A stretch of 64,000 nucleotides of DNA from Tetranychus cinnabarinus. Lineage: Eukaryota > Arthropoda > Arachnida > Trombidiformes > Tetranychidae. The stretch covers positions 10,617,001 through 10,681,000 of the forward strand of contig WHVY01000002.1 of NCBI GenBank assembly GCA_022266195.1, written 5' to 3'. Under the pieces are notes generated by a model. That model was not told where the DNA came from, ran no database searches, and saw nothing but the letters and a program-made list of their open reading frames with translations. Positions 1 through 11,700 of the stretch are shown here, piece by piece. Within the stretch, counting starts at the first letter, position 1. Each line of letters starts with the position of its first letter. The position numbers and the translations under genes are program-made.

Positions 1-75
1 AATAATTTAACAATATTTTTAAAGATGTTATGTTTTAACGTAATTCTGTCATTTTTTCAATTTCATTTCAAATAG

Positions 76-246
76 GAATGCGAACTGGGACAAATTGAGG
101 TGGTCAAAAAATTGGTCTTAAGAAGTTGTGATATGGATCGTGATGGACGAATATCTAAAAAAGAGTTGATTGTAATTCTCAATTCTATTGTGGCAGACAA
201 AAAAGATGCATCTAAAAGACGACGAAATATACTTTTATGTTCTTGA
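76..246 (+). CDS. Last exon of an EF-hand calcium-binding protein (5' part outside the window)
   Basis: A splice acceptor (TAG at 73-75) opens a 57-codon frame that ends at TGA 244-246. It encodes one canonical EF-hand loop, DMDRDGRISKKE, with Asp at loop positions 1, 3 and 5, Gly at 6, Ile at 8 and Glu at 12, so calcium binding is expected. A basic stretch (DASKRRR) and the short tail LLCS follow. The rest of the gene lies to the left of the window, so the subfamily (calexcitin, calmodulin-like, sarcoplasmic Ca-binding and others) cannot be decided. The loop is seen directly; the exon start is inferred from the acceptor and the open frame. Confidence 0.6.
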   Translation, partial: ECELGQIEVVKKLVLRSCDMDRDGRISKKELIVILNSIVADKKDASKRRRNILLCS

Positions 247-429
247 TTTATTTTAATCAAAATGACAATATATTATAAATATGCCTAAAATACAGATTTA
301 CAATGATTCATTTTATTTATACTTTTATATGATAGCTATGACGATGATCCCTAGATACATTATAACAATGATAATGAGTTATTGCACAAAATATACAAAA
401 TAACACAATCGACTAAATGAAAATGAGAT

Positions 430-1250
430 TCATTTTAATTTGTCATGCTTAGATTTTATCATCTCTTTGAATTGTGATAAAATTTTATTTTCACGTTTTT
501 GTCGTTCTTCGCGGTTAAACATAGCCAATGCTCGCTTCTCATCAGCACTATAAATTTGATTCTCTTTTCTTAAACGAACAGCTTCCATACGAAGATGACG
601 AGAACCACTCATTACATAGCCGACATTCTCGAAAGATTCAATTTGTTCACTTGTTAAACCAATTTCTCCTCTTCTAGGGATTCGTTTACCCTCTGCAACA
701 TATTGAGCCATTGCAGCTCCTTCACCAGGTAATAAAGCACGACCATAATCCTTGGCATTTAACTGGACTGAACCTTTTGGTAATGGACCTATTTGTGAAT
801 CATCGGAATCCTGTGAAGCTTCCTCACCCTTAAGTTTTTGCTTTTCTATAACTTCTTTCAAGAATTCTTGTTCTTCCTCGTAAGGGCCGACAGGTTTCAA
901 TTCTGCATTCTTTTTTTTTGTGTTGGCATTCTTCACTTTTAGACTTTTTTGATTTGTGTGCATGTTTTTGCCTGTCATAAGAAACAAAAAGAAAAGTTGA
1001 GGCGCAAATGTTTACAAAATCAGATCAAAAATTTCAACTTACCTTTTCTTTTTTTGCTCCATTTGCTTTGTAGTTCTATTACATTATCACTAGACTTATG
1101 TTTGAGTTTAATCAAGTCTTCTTCATCACTATCGAATTTTCTACTTGGTGAAGCTTTCCAAACTTTTGAAAACCCTTCTGTACCAATTTCCTCTCTTCGT
1201 TTACGCTGAGCAGCCCAATAATCACAAATCACGATATCCTGATCACGCAT
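430..1250 (-). CDS. NKAP: NKAP paralogue A (SynMuv/NKAP C-terminal domain)
   Basis: Two exons (1250..1043 and 971..430) joined by a 71-nt GT-AG intron give a 249-residue frame with no internal stop. The C-terminal ~155 residues are the NKAP/SynMuv domain, including IGPLPKGSVQLNAKDYGRAL, GKRIPRRGEIGLTSEQI and ENQIYSADEKRALAMFN. NKAP is a nuclear, RNA-associated transcription and splicing regulator. Compared with copy B at 21186-22141, the intron position and phase are the same and the domain differs at only two residues (Leu for Arg in SGSRHLRM, Asn for Ser in KRENKIL) plus a two-residue longer tail. The N-terminal exon is strongly diverged, and the Arg/Ser/Lys-rich linker present in B is shortened to a few dozen residues. 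It could be a functional short paralogue or a gene on its way to decay. The first exon starts only 180 bp from the transposon at 1430. Confidence 0.8.
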
Positions 1251-1420
1251 CTTTTCACACTTTTGGTTTGTATAAACTGGTTAATCAATCGGTCGATTGG
1301 CTGATAAATTGATGGATGAAGCAGGAGAAAATTAGCTAAAATAACTTAAGTAATTAATAAAGATGAACAAAGAAAACAAAGTGAATTATTGACATTAAAA
1401 CAGCTGATAAAAACGAGTCG

Positions 1421-1429
1421 TTTGTCTAA
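1421..1429. repeat. 9-bp flank TTTGTCTAA, left outer edge of the composite block
   Basis: TTTGTCTAA lies directly against the outer end of the left element. The identical 9-mer lies directly after the right element at 16903-16911. It therefore looks like a target-site duplication of the whole 1430-16902 block rather than of either element alone. Confidence 0.85.
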
Positions 1430-1639
1430 GGTCCGGGATAAAAGACAAAAAAGAGCAAAAACTGGGCAAAAAGGCAAAAAAGGGCAAAAGAGGGCAAAAG
1501 ATGGCTAAACTCTCGTAATAAAGCGTCTTGGGTAGTCTAGCATAAAAAATATTTAGAGTTTGATAAAAAAGTGATTTATATTTGATTATAATAACAACTG
1601 ACTTTATTGAATATTTGCTATAAACCTAACCAACATCAC

Positions 1640-1726
1640 GGGCAGGAGTAAAAGGCGAATACTCGGGCAAATAGGCGAATACCCGGCAAATAGGCGAATA
1701 CCGGTAAAAAGGCGAATAATCAGGCA
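1640..1726. repeat. Subterminal tandem motif of the hairpin element
   Basis: A degenerate unit of about 17-21 bp, GGCAAATAGGCGAATAC, is repeated four to five times just inside the end, with a complementary array at the other end (about 2508-2575). Subterminal repeat arrays of this kind are often transposase-binding regions; that role is inferred here. Confidence 0.7.
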
Positions 1727-2575
1727 AATAGACGAATAAAAATCAAAAATAAATGATAAAATAATATTAGGTTTGTTACATATGATTTGGGACTTTGTGG
1801 GTTTATAGAGACATGAAAACTGAGTCCATTCGTGAAATTAAAATTTTTTTCTGATCAACAGTTTTCGGGGAAATCGAGGTTAAAGTTTAAACTTCGATGG
1901 CCTTTCTTTCGATTATGGAGCCGAATTTTTTCATGAAACTTGTTTCACTGATGTAACTTTTGCTGGCCAACCATAAAATGATCTTATTTTGAGAAATAAA
2001 ACTCTCTGCTTCTATGTAGCAGATCACTTCGATTTTCAGTCAAATTTTCTACCTTAAGGCCAATGGCCAAAATCAAGAGAAATGTCGATAAATTGAAAAA
2101 AGTGTTCAACTCATCATTTTTAGCAACAATTTTTATCAATTAATAATTTGTTTTAGCTCTCTAACTCTTACGGCCACAGAAAGTAGAAAATTTGACTGAA
2201 AATCGAAGTGATCTGCTACATAGAAGCAGAGAGTTTTATTTCTCAAAATAAGATCATTTTATGGTTGGCCAGCAAAAGTTACATCAGTGAAACAAGTTTC
2301 ATGAAAAAATTCGGCTCCATAATCGAAAGAAAGGCCATCGAAGTTTAAACTTTAACCTCGATTTCCCCGAAAACTGTTGATCAGAAAAAAATTTTAATTT
2401 CACGAATGGACTCAGTTTTCATGTCTCTATAAACCCACAAAGTCCCAAATCATATGTAACAAACCTAATATTATTTTATCATTTATTTTTGATTTTTATT
2501 CGTCTATTTGCCTGATTATTCGCCTTTTTACCGGTATTCGCCTATTTGCCGGGTATTCGCCTTTTACTCCTGCCC
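1640..2575. mobile_element. 936-bp hairpin (foldback) element nested in copy 1
   Basis: The element begins GGGCAGGAGTAAAAGGCGAA and ends with the exact complement, and is flanked by a perfect 9-bp target duplication (CAACATCAC at 1631-1639 and 2576-2584). The uninterrupted sequence exists in copy 2, where CAACATCAC occurs once. The left arm (1640-2052) and right arm (2183-2575) are reverse complements without visible mismatch over more than 380 bp; the left arm carries one extra ~20-bp subterminal unit. A loop of about 130 bp separates them. The arms are built from the same repeat family that fills 7915-14130 and 24844-28406. No coding capacity is seen. Confidence 0.93.
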
Positions 2576-2723
2576 CAACATCACTACCATTGAGCTTCCA
2601 GCTGATTTCAGTGGCTGACACCAAACAGAGCCTCGAGTTTAATATTCAATAATTTCATTAATTTATCCTTATTGTGATTATAATACAAATACGATATTAT
2701 TCATTACTTAACTAAAAAGTGAC

Positions 2724-2729
2724 TTTATT
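2724..2729 (-). terminator. Transposon-derived poly(A) signal for IFT172
   Basis: AATAAA on the minus strand lies 61 nt beyond the IFT172 stop codon, inside the inverted-repeat element. No host 3' UTR remains between the stop codon and the element, so a mature IFT172 mRNA would have to end in transposon sequence. Use of this hexamer is inferred. Confidence 0.5.
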
Positions 2730-2785
2730 TTATATTTTTGTCTTCTTTTGCCTTCGTTTTGCCTTTTTGTCTTTTATCCCGGACC

Positions 2786-2794
2786 CTTTTTACT
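2786..2794. repeat. 9-bp flank CTTTTTACT, left inner edge, containing the IFT172 stop codon
   Basis: CTTTTTACT directly follows copy 1. The same 9-mer directly precedes copy 2 (16502-16510). On the minus strand it reads AGTAAAAAG and includes the TAA stop of IFT172. Confidence 0.85.
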
Positions 2795-5700
2795 GAAACG
2801 TGAATCGAGCAACAGTTGCATTTCCACAGAGCTTTCCAATGAAAAGAAGTATCTCTTTCAACTCATCACTCCCTGAAACCTGTGAATTGAGTAAAATGAA
2901 AACAATAAACAACGATTAATAAATGTGTAATAAAATTGCTGTGAACGATATATTTACCTTGGTTATCATTAGTAACTTGTTCCAATCATCTTTATTGGCT
3001 GCATATTTGTTGGGTTTCAATTCAAGAATCTTGTGCTTATGAACTGGATATCCAGTAACTAGACAAGGTAAACATCTTGTCCCATCTGTATTGACCAATG
3101 AAGCTTCATAAACATTACCCCAATATGGATCAACTGGAAGATTATGAGAAATCTTGGAATCCATTGAAACTTGAAGAATCCAGCTTTTAACGTCTTCTAT
3201 TAGATTAGGCTGGCCCTCAATAGAGTATGGTGTTGATGGTAAAGGAACCTCTGATGGAATGTCAGTCGCTTCAAAATCAGAATGATCAACATTAACATCA
3301 CCCTCTTCAATGGCATCAATCAAATCAAGAAAATGGTTCCAAAAAATGAAAGCCATATCTAGACGTCCATTCTCCTTAGCAGCCAATCCAGCTTCGTAAA
3401 AAAATTTATCAACCCGAAGGACATCAGTATAACGGACAAGTGAAACAGTCAATTTACAGAGCAAATCAGAGACTCCATTAAAATCGGCCAAATTTGTCAG
3501 CGCTCGACGTAAAACCAAATAATGTGTAATCAATAGATATTTATCAATAGAGGCATCATCAGCTGTTCCATTAGATGTTGAAAGATGACTTGATAACGCA
3601 TTGCGAAGATTTTTCCAGGTTGAACTGTCTGGTTCATCAGGCAATTCAAAGGCCATCAAATCATTGGCTATTCGGATTAAAAGAGTTCTGCTTTCGGGTG
3701 TTGCCAATACAACGGGATACTTATTGATCAACCTAACTGCTTCATCAAAAGACTTTTTACCGACCAACTGGGAAACTAAGAGTAAACAATATCGGACAAT
3801 ATTTTCCTTATCGTTAGCAGCTTCAGCCGCTTCCAAATCAGATTTTAAATCTCGCTTGTAAGACTCAGAAGGTGTTATTGGTACAGATATGCTGCCTGAT
3901 CGGGAAGTTGCTGGAGAACCTCTGGATGTAACTGAACCACGAAGTCTTGAACCATTTGTTGAGCCTGATTCAACCGAGCGAAAGTCAGCCATAGATGCTG
4001 ATGAACGATTACCAGATAAAATCATGTCACGTTTAACTGAATCGATTAAAACTGGTGAATATTGTTCACAAACTCGCAAAGCTTCGTCCCACATTTCCAT
4101 GTCTTTGTACATTTTGACAGCCAACTCAATTCGACCAGCTCTTAACAACAATGATTCAGCTTTCATCATTGTTTCAATTGATGTTCCTCCCGGTCGTTCC
4201 AATAAGCTTTTAGATTCAGCAACAAGAACACCAGAAACGACGTTTTCATCTTTAACATATTGCTCAGCAACCCTTAAAGCATCTGAAAATGATTTAGCAT
4301 GAAGATACATCAGAACAGCTTCTCTTGGTTTATTGGCAGCCAAGAAAAGAGCTTCAGCTTCATCGTATCGACCTTCATCTTCCAACCATAAAGCGTATTT
4401 TAGGCGAACGTCAGTTAATTTGTGTTTCATTTCAGGACCAGCATTAGTTACCAAGGAAATGGCAAACTCAAATGCATTACATTCAACAGCATAATCAATG
4501 ACTTGGTTGAGTAAACCAAATCTTGTCAATAGTTTAACAGCAGACTCGGAATCTGATAGGCTTTTAGCCCATAAGAAGGCAACTTGCTTGGCAGGAACAG
4601 CTCCACCATAAGATCGAGCGACTCTGTAAGCGTCTTCCCATTTATTGACATTTTTGTACATTCTAACAGCGTTTTTCCATTCTCCTGAAGCAACATAATG
4701 CCCTTCAGCTTGAGCATGTAACCCTTCATTTTCCAGCTCTTTGGCTAAATGCAGATGAGTATCGTTAAGAAGATCTGGATGATACTGTTTAACCAATCTA
4801 ATCATTGAATCATATTGACGTGCTGCTTTGTACATGGATATGGCTGAGTCGACATCGTCACATGTAATGTAGATTCGTTCAGCTTCTCGGTATTTGCCTT
4901 CTCCTTCCATTGATCGAGCAATATTTTCATACATTTCACGAGCTGCTTCCCCTGACATATAATTTTTAGCCAATCGGTACGCTCTGCTGAATTGTCCAGC
5001 TTTATTAAGCAATGAAACGGCTTCTTCAATCAATCCACAGGTTAAATATATTTCTTGAGCGGCATCAATTTGGCCACTAGATGCATAATGTTCAGCAATA
5101 GAACGACCAAGCTCAGCTGGAATCACATCTAAACTCGGAACAATTTCGGCCGCCTTTTCAAATTGACCAGCTTCAACAGCAGCTTTCAGCGCTTTATCAT
5201 TCTGTCCAGCTTCAATGTAGTGATTAATAGCTCCAGCTGGATCTCGAGCTGAATTCATCAGCCAATCTCCATATTTAGCTTCAAGATTAACAACTTCTTC
5301 AGGAAATTCACGACGAGCCAAGTCGATTGCTCGACCAAAACAATTTCCAGTAAGATAAAGTTCATATGCAGCATTAGGATCAGAAAGTGGTGCCATTTCA
5401 CACAATCGTCCAGCCTCTTCATAAAATTGAGCATCCTTAAGTTCAGCGACCAGTTCTTCGAGGAGATTGCGCTTGATATTTAATGGTTTTTTGACTGCCA
5501 TATCAAACAACAAAGCAGCAGCTTGAAAAGGCCAGCCTGATCTTAAATAGAGTTTAATGGCCTCTTCATAGTGGCCTTTCTTTTCCATTAAACGACCAGC
5601 TTCAGCTTGTTGATCAGTTTCACTGAGATAATCGAGGTAACGAGTCTCTAACGAGTCTTTAACATCAATTCGACCCATTCTGGCGGCCAATTCAATGGCT

Positions 5701-8700
5701 TTATCCCACTTGTGTAAAGTTACGTATGTTTCAATCACATCATCAAAGTTGTTTGATTCAAAATTACTCCAGTCACCTTCAAGTAAAGCGAGTTTACTTT
5801 GATTATCAAAACATTGACGGAAAAATGAGGCTCGAGTAACATCACCGATTGCTGCATAGGCTCGTTCAGCAACTAAAATGTCAGAAGATTGAAGAGCAAC
5901 GTTGGCTAATTGTTTCCACATTGCTTCAGATTCAGGAGATAATTCACAGGTTTCGAGAAAAGACATTGCTCGTCGTAAATCCCCATCTTCAAGTGCTGTA
6001 TCAAATTCAAGCAGCACATCGTCTAATATAATGTCAGGAATGTTGCCAGTAAAAGTCACCCTTGAAAGTCCACCTTCTCTCTCAATTGACATTACTTCAG
6101 CTTTTGAATCACCAGGAATATCGTGAATAACCGGACGACTAAAGTCGTACCAAACATATACTTTATCTCTTGCCTGAGCGACAACAACATCACTTCCAGG
6201 AACCCATTGAACAAAGCCACAGAAATTGAGCAAAACGGTCGACTCTTGGGCAAGAATGTCGAGTAAATGAAGTCGAAGTTGTTTATCTCGAAAGAGTAAA
6301 CGTTTGGTAGTCTCGTTCAACTCCAACCAATCAATTTTATCTTCATGTGACCAAGTACAAATTTGTAGGCCTGAGATCAAGTCAACAATAGCAATCGTCT
6401 TCAAGTCAAGAAGATAGGCTAATACTTTGGCTCCTGACTTTCGTTCATTGAGACGAACACTGTTGGATAAAAGAATTAGATTTTGCTTGGATCGGTGTTT
6501 ATACGTTAAATCAACTTACCTCATTAAATGAGGATTAACATGATCAGTTCTAACCGATGCTAGTAGCTGATTTACGCCAAGCTCAACAATAAATAACTTG
6601 CCAGCAGCATAAATTAGGGCCACATTTTCATAGTCAAAACAAAACTTAAACCCACTGTTTGTTAGTCCAGGCCATTCAATTTCAGATGATTTGGATGTTG
6701 TCCCTAAAGTAGCCAATATCAAGCTGCCTGAAGTCCAAACAACTGCATAAGAATCTCTTATTATTCTAACATCACGAATCTCATGGTTGGATCTAAATAC
6801 GTTTGTCAGTCCATTGTCTAAATTTTTAAACACAATTTGACTCAATCCAACATAATTTACTTCAAATTTATCACCAATAAGCTTCTTCTTCCATTGAGAT
6901 GTGAATAAATCAACTGAACCAGTAACAGAACCAATCAACATTCTGGTTCCATCTTTCGTTATGTAGGCTGCGGTAATCAAATGAGTCCCAGCTAATTGTA
7001 TAGTTTTACTTAAACGCCAAAGATGAGATTCAAGATTAAACATAACCATTTTATCAGTGGATGTTAGTAAAACTGAGTTTCCTGAAGGAAAGGCTGAAGC
7101 ACAAGTCAGTTCAGAGCCAAACTCGATGATTTGTTTATGGGTAACATTGCGTGAAGGATAACCTGATGTCAAATGAAAGGCAATTTTACCATCACAACCA
7201 GCGGCAACAATATAACCAGAATGGGTTAGTGTTAATCCAAAGGGTGGACAGGAATGACTAGCTATTTGGTAGCCACCAGATTCACGAGAACCAATTGTTG
7301 ATGTGAAAATGGATCCATTGAGAAAACCAGCGACAATTGTATCTCCAGATATTGATAAAGAAATGACCATAGAGTTTGTTGATATCAAAGTTGACATTCG
7401 ATTTGAATTGTTGGGTATCAATTTAACCTGTGAAAATTAAACAATTAAAATCAATCTTTTTGTCTAAACTGTTTGTCACATGAAGATGGTTTTCATTACA
7501 AACCTTGCCTTCAGCAATTCCAAATGTAATTCCTGAAGTGTGCCATTGTAGACATGTAACTGGACTTTGAAGTAAATACCGTCCAACAATTGATTTCTTG
7601 TCTTCCCTGGAAAGAATCAGAAGCATATTAAAAGATAGAAATAAAAATAACACAGCAATTACAACATGATAATTACCATGAATCTCCTAGACGGTAAACG
7701 TAAATAACACAATCAGTTTGACCAATAGCGAGCTTGGTTGAATCAGGGGAAAAGCTGAGTCCTTTAACGACAAACGATTTTTTGGAAAAACTTTTCTCGA
7801 CTGATCTTAAAGTGAATTTATCTTTTCTTTCAAAAGTTGATCCATCGAATAAGTTGATCTAAATGTGAAAATAGAAAAAAATATTAACATGTTTATGTTA
7901 TCATGTTTTACAAGGTAACTTTCCTGGTGCAACTTTTGAAGGTAAACCAGAAATGCACTTATTCCGCGAAATCAAATTTTCTGATTTTTGTAAAACAAAT
8001 CATTTCGATTTTCGGTTAAACCGATCGCTTTCTGTGACCGTAAAAGTAAGAGAACTGAAGCCCATTTTTCATCTACTCATGTGTAAACATGGTTGTTACT
8101 AAAAAGACGCAATTCGCACAATTATCACCTTTACAAATCGACACAAATAAGCAAAAACGGGCAGAGTTAGTTTCTTTCAAATTTAGACTCTGTTGGTTTG
8201 TAGGGACACAAAACTGAATCCACTTGTGCCACTCAAAAGTTTTTCTTGTTAATTGTTTTCGAGAAAATCGAGTTCAAAGTTTGAACTTCGATCGCTTTTT
8301 ATAAAACTACACAAGAAGGTTTTTCCATGAAACTTATTTAACTGATTTAACTTTTGATGATTAACCAGAAAAATGTACTTATTTTTAGAAATAGAACTTT
8401 TCTTTCTCTGTAAAAAAATTAGTTCCATATTCAGTTAAATCGATCGTTTCCTGTGACCGTAAGGGTTAGCAAGCTAAAGCTTATTATTTGTCCATGAAAA
8501 CTATTAGTTAACATCATGGATTGAATACTTTTCTTGGTTTATCAACAGTTCTCTTGATTTTAGCCATTAACCTAAAACTTTGAACTTCGATATTTCGAGA
8601 ATGGCATCACTTGCAACCATCATTCTTTCACCAATTTATTCATTTACTAATTAATAATTCAATTCACTTTGATAAATTTCCATTAGCTCATTTGGGTTAT

Positions 8701-11700
8701 GATATTTGGGCTTTAAATGTACGAGAAACAACTTATGCAACCAAATAAACTCATCTTAACTCATATCTTGCTAAATAAACCAATTTTCTGGTTAAAATTT
8801 CCAGAGAAATGCAAAGATTGATGCCAAAGACTCGAGCAATTGAAATAAAAGTTGAGACTTAGTGGGATTTGTAGGGAAATTAAAACTGATCCTATTGGTA
8901 CTATTAAGGAGTTCATCTAATGGACAGTTTTCTAGAAAATCGAGGTCAAAGTTGAAACTTCGATCGCCTTTTATTCAATTATGGAAGCAGATTTTTCGAT
9001 GAAACTTATTTACTGGGTGTCTAATATTATGTGAAAATTATGAACATAGCCCGCAATTGCAAACACAGTCGTAAACTTTTTTTCTTTGTATATTGTCAGT
9101 TTGCTAGTACTCTGAACCTCTGATTTCTGTCACTAATTCGGAAATTTGTTCAGTAGTTTTTCGAAAATTTCGAATTTAACCATTGAACAAAAAGTCGAAT
9201 AAATCGAAATTTATTACCCCTGCAACAAAATTTTTGTGGATGCGCTTACAGGTGCATGCCAGCTATTATGTTGGAACATTAAGGCAGCGATCCGACTCTT
9301 GGAAGATGAGCTAGAGATTTTTTCTTTTTTTCAAGGTGTGACCTCAGAACAGCGATTTTGCGTTGCAGCTAGTTTTTACACTTTTCGATGTCTCATTCTT
9401 TTTGATTACGTCAATGTTGATAATTAGAACGGTTGAAAAGTTTTTGATAAGTGCCAGTATGGATTATTTGCGAGTAGAAAGTGCTGGTTGGCCACTTTTG
9501 GTACTAACTTCTGAGAACGCACTAACAATCTACGACTATTTTGATCAAAATCCAAGGGCCTCACTACATTGAGTAGGTCATTATCTTAGTCTTAAAAGAG
9601 ATAGCATTCACAAAATTCGTAGGAATTCATTCTTTTTCATCGATTAAAAATCAGTTTGCTTCGCGGTATGTTTAGGTTGCTTTCGACGACACATAACTTG
9701 TTGCGATTCGTAAGAAGACCACTTCGAAAGCATATATCTGGAGGTTTAGACATAGAGCTTTCGTTTGATACCACATTTGTTTAGAAAGGATGAGTAATTG
9801 AAGAGAAATGACTGTGTTCAAAATTTTCACCTATTATTAGACACCCAGTACCTCAAGTATTTTTTGATGACCAACCAGAAAATGCAATTACTCCGAAAAA
9901 CAAAATTTTCTTTTTTACGTAAAACAGATAAGTTCGATTTTTAGCTAAACCGGCCACATTCTATGACTGTAAGTTTTAGAGGGCTGAAACTTAGTATTTG
10001 TTGATGAAATTTGTTGGCACACATCGACGATGAAATACTTTCTTCAATTCATGGATAGTTCTCTTGATTTTGGCCTTTGGTCTCAAAACTTTTTGCCTCA
10101 ATATTTCGTGAATGGCATTTCCTACACTCATCATTCTTTCATCAATTTAGTCCTTTACTAATTCATAATTCAATACAATACAATAACTTTCCATTGGCTT
10201 ATTTAGGTTATGATATTTGGGCTTTGAATGTACGAGAAACAACTTATTCAATCAACTAAACTCATATCTTGCTAAATAAACTAATTTTCTGGTTAAGCTT
10301 GCCAAAGAAATGCAAAGAGTGATGCCAAAGGCTCGAACATTTGAGTAAAAAGTTAAGATTTGGTGGGATTTGTCGGATTTGAAACTGATCCCAATGGAAC
10401 TATTTAAGAATTCATCCGATGGACAGTTTTCGATAAAATCGAGGTCAAAGTTGAAACTTCGATCGCCTTTTCTTCAGCTATGGAACAAGATTTTTTCACA
10501 AAACTTATTTAACTAATGTATCTTTTGATGAAAAATCATAAAATGGTCTTGTTTAGAGAAATAACATTTTCTGTCTCTTAACAAATAGATAACTTCGATT
10601 GCCAGTTAAACCGATCGAATGCAATGGCCGTAAGTGTTAGAGAGCTGAAACTTATCATTTGTCCATGAAATTTGTTAGCTCACGTAATGGATTGATTTCC
10701 TTTAAGAGTTTAACAACAGTTCTCTTGATTTTGATCATTGGCCATAAAACTTTCTGCCTCGATATTTCGAGAATGGCATCACCTACAGTCATCATTCTTT
10801 TACCAATTTAATCTTCTACTAATTAATAACTTAATTCAACTTAATAAATTTCAATTATCACATTTGAATCATGATATTTAGCTTGTAAATGGACGAGTAA
10901 CAACTTATTCAACAAACTAAGCTCATATTAACCAATATCTTGCTAAAATAACCAACTTTCTGGTTAAACTTACAAATGAATTGCAAAAAGAGCTGCCAAA
11001 GGCTCGAACATTTGAGTAAAAAGTTAAGACTTGGTGGGATTTGTAGGGACATAAAAACTGATCCCATTGGTACTATTAAAGAATTTATCCGATAGTCAGT
11101 TTTCTAGAAAATCGAGGTCAAAGTTGGAACTTCGATCGCCTTTTCTTCAGCTATGAAAAAGAATTTTTCCACGAAACTTATTTTAATGATGTTAATTTTG
11201 ATTAGAAACCAGAAAATGGTCTTGTTTAATGAAAAAACATTTTCTGTTTCTGTAAAACAGATAAACTTTAATTTTCAAATAAACCAACCGCGTTCTTTGA
11301 CCGTAAGTGTCAGAGAGCTGAAACTTATCATAGGTTGATAATATTTGTTGGTACATCTGACTAACTGAATCCTTTTTTCAATTTAGAGACAGTTCTCTTG
11401 ATTTTGACCATTGAATCGTAAACTTTGAGCCTCAAGTTTTCGAGATTAGTATTACCTACAATCATTATTCTTTGCCTAAACATTAGATTTCAATATGGGC
11501 TATAATAAAATGAAATTTAAGATCATTCAAGATTCAACAGAAAAAGTAATAGCATTTTAATACTTATGCTGTCAGCTTTGATACTTGATTTATAAAAGTA
11601 AATGTTTATGCAAACCCAAATGTTATGCACTAATATTAGAATAGAGGATTTTGATTATTGAATGCATAAGCTCAGATTTTCTTCGGTATTCAATCATATA

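Larger units (their letters stand above)
1430..2785. mobile_element. Non-autonomous inverted-repeat element, copy 1, interrupted by a nested element
   Basis: The ends are GGTCCGGGATAAAAG and its complement CTTTTATCCCGGACC. Subterminal regions consist of short G-G-C-A-A-A-A-like repeats. The body matches copy 2 at 16511-16902 almost base for base once the nested element at 1640-2575 and one 9-bp duplication are removed, leaving about 410 bp. No open frame resembling a transposase is present, so it is a MITE-type element. The 9-bp target duplications in this window fit Mutator-like or related superfamilies, but family assignment is inference. Its right end touches the stop codon of IFT172 and supplies an AATAAA on the minus strand at 2729-2724. 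Confidence 0.9.

Noticed and set aside
430..1250. NKAP-A as a pseudogene
   Set aside because: Both exons keep an open frame, splice sites and phase are intact, and the domain is nearly identical to copy B; decay is possible but not shown.
3601..6126. Plus-strand frames at 3601-3861, 3889-4302 and 5849-6126
   Set aside because: They are opposite-strand shadows of the conserved IFT172 exon.
9236..9572. Two overlapping forward frames of about 65 codons
   Set aside because: They lie inside the 836-bp TA-flanked element and show no family features or codon bias; treated as chance frames.
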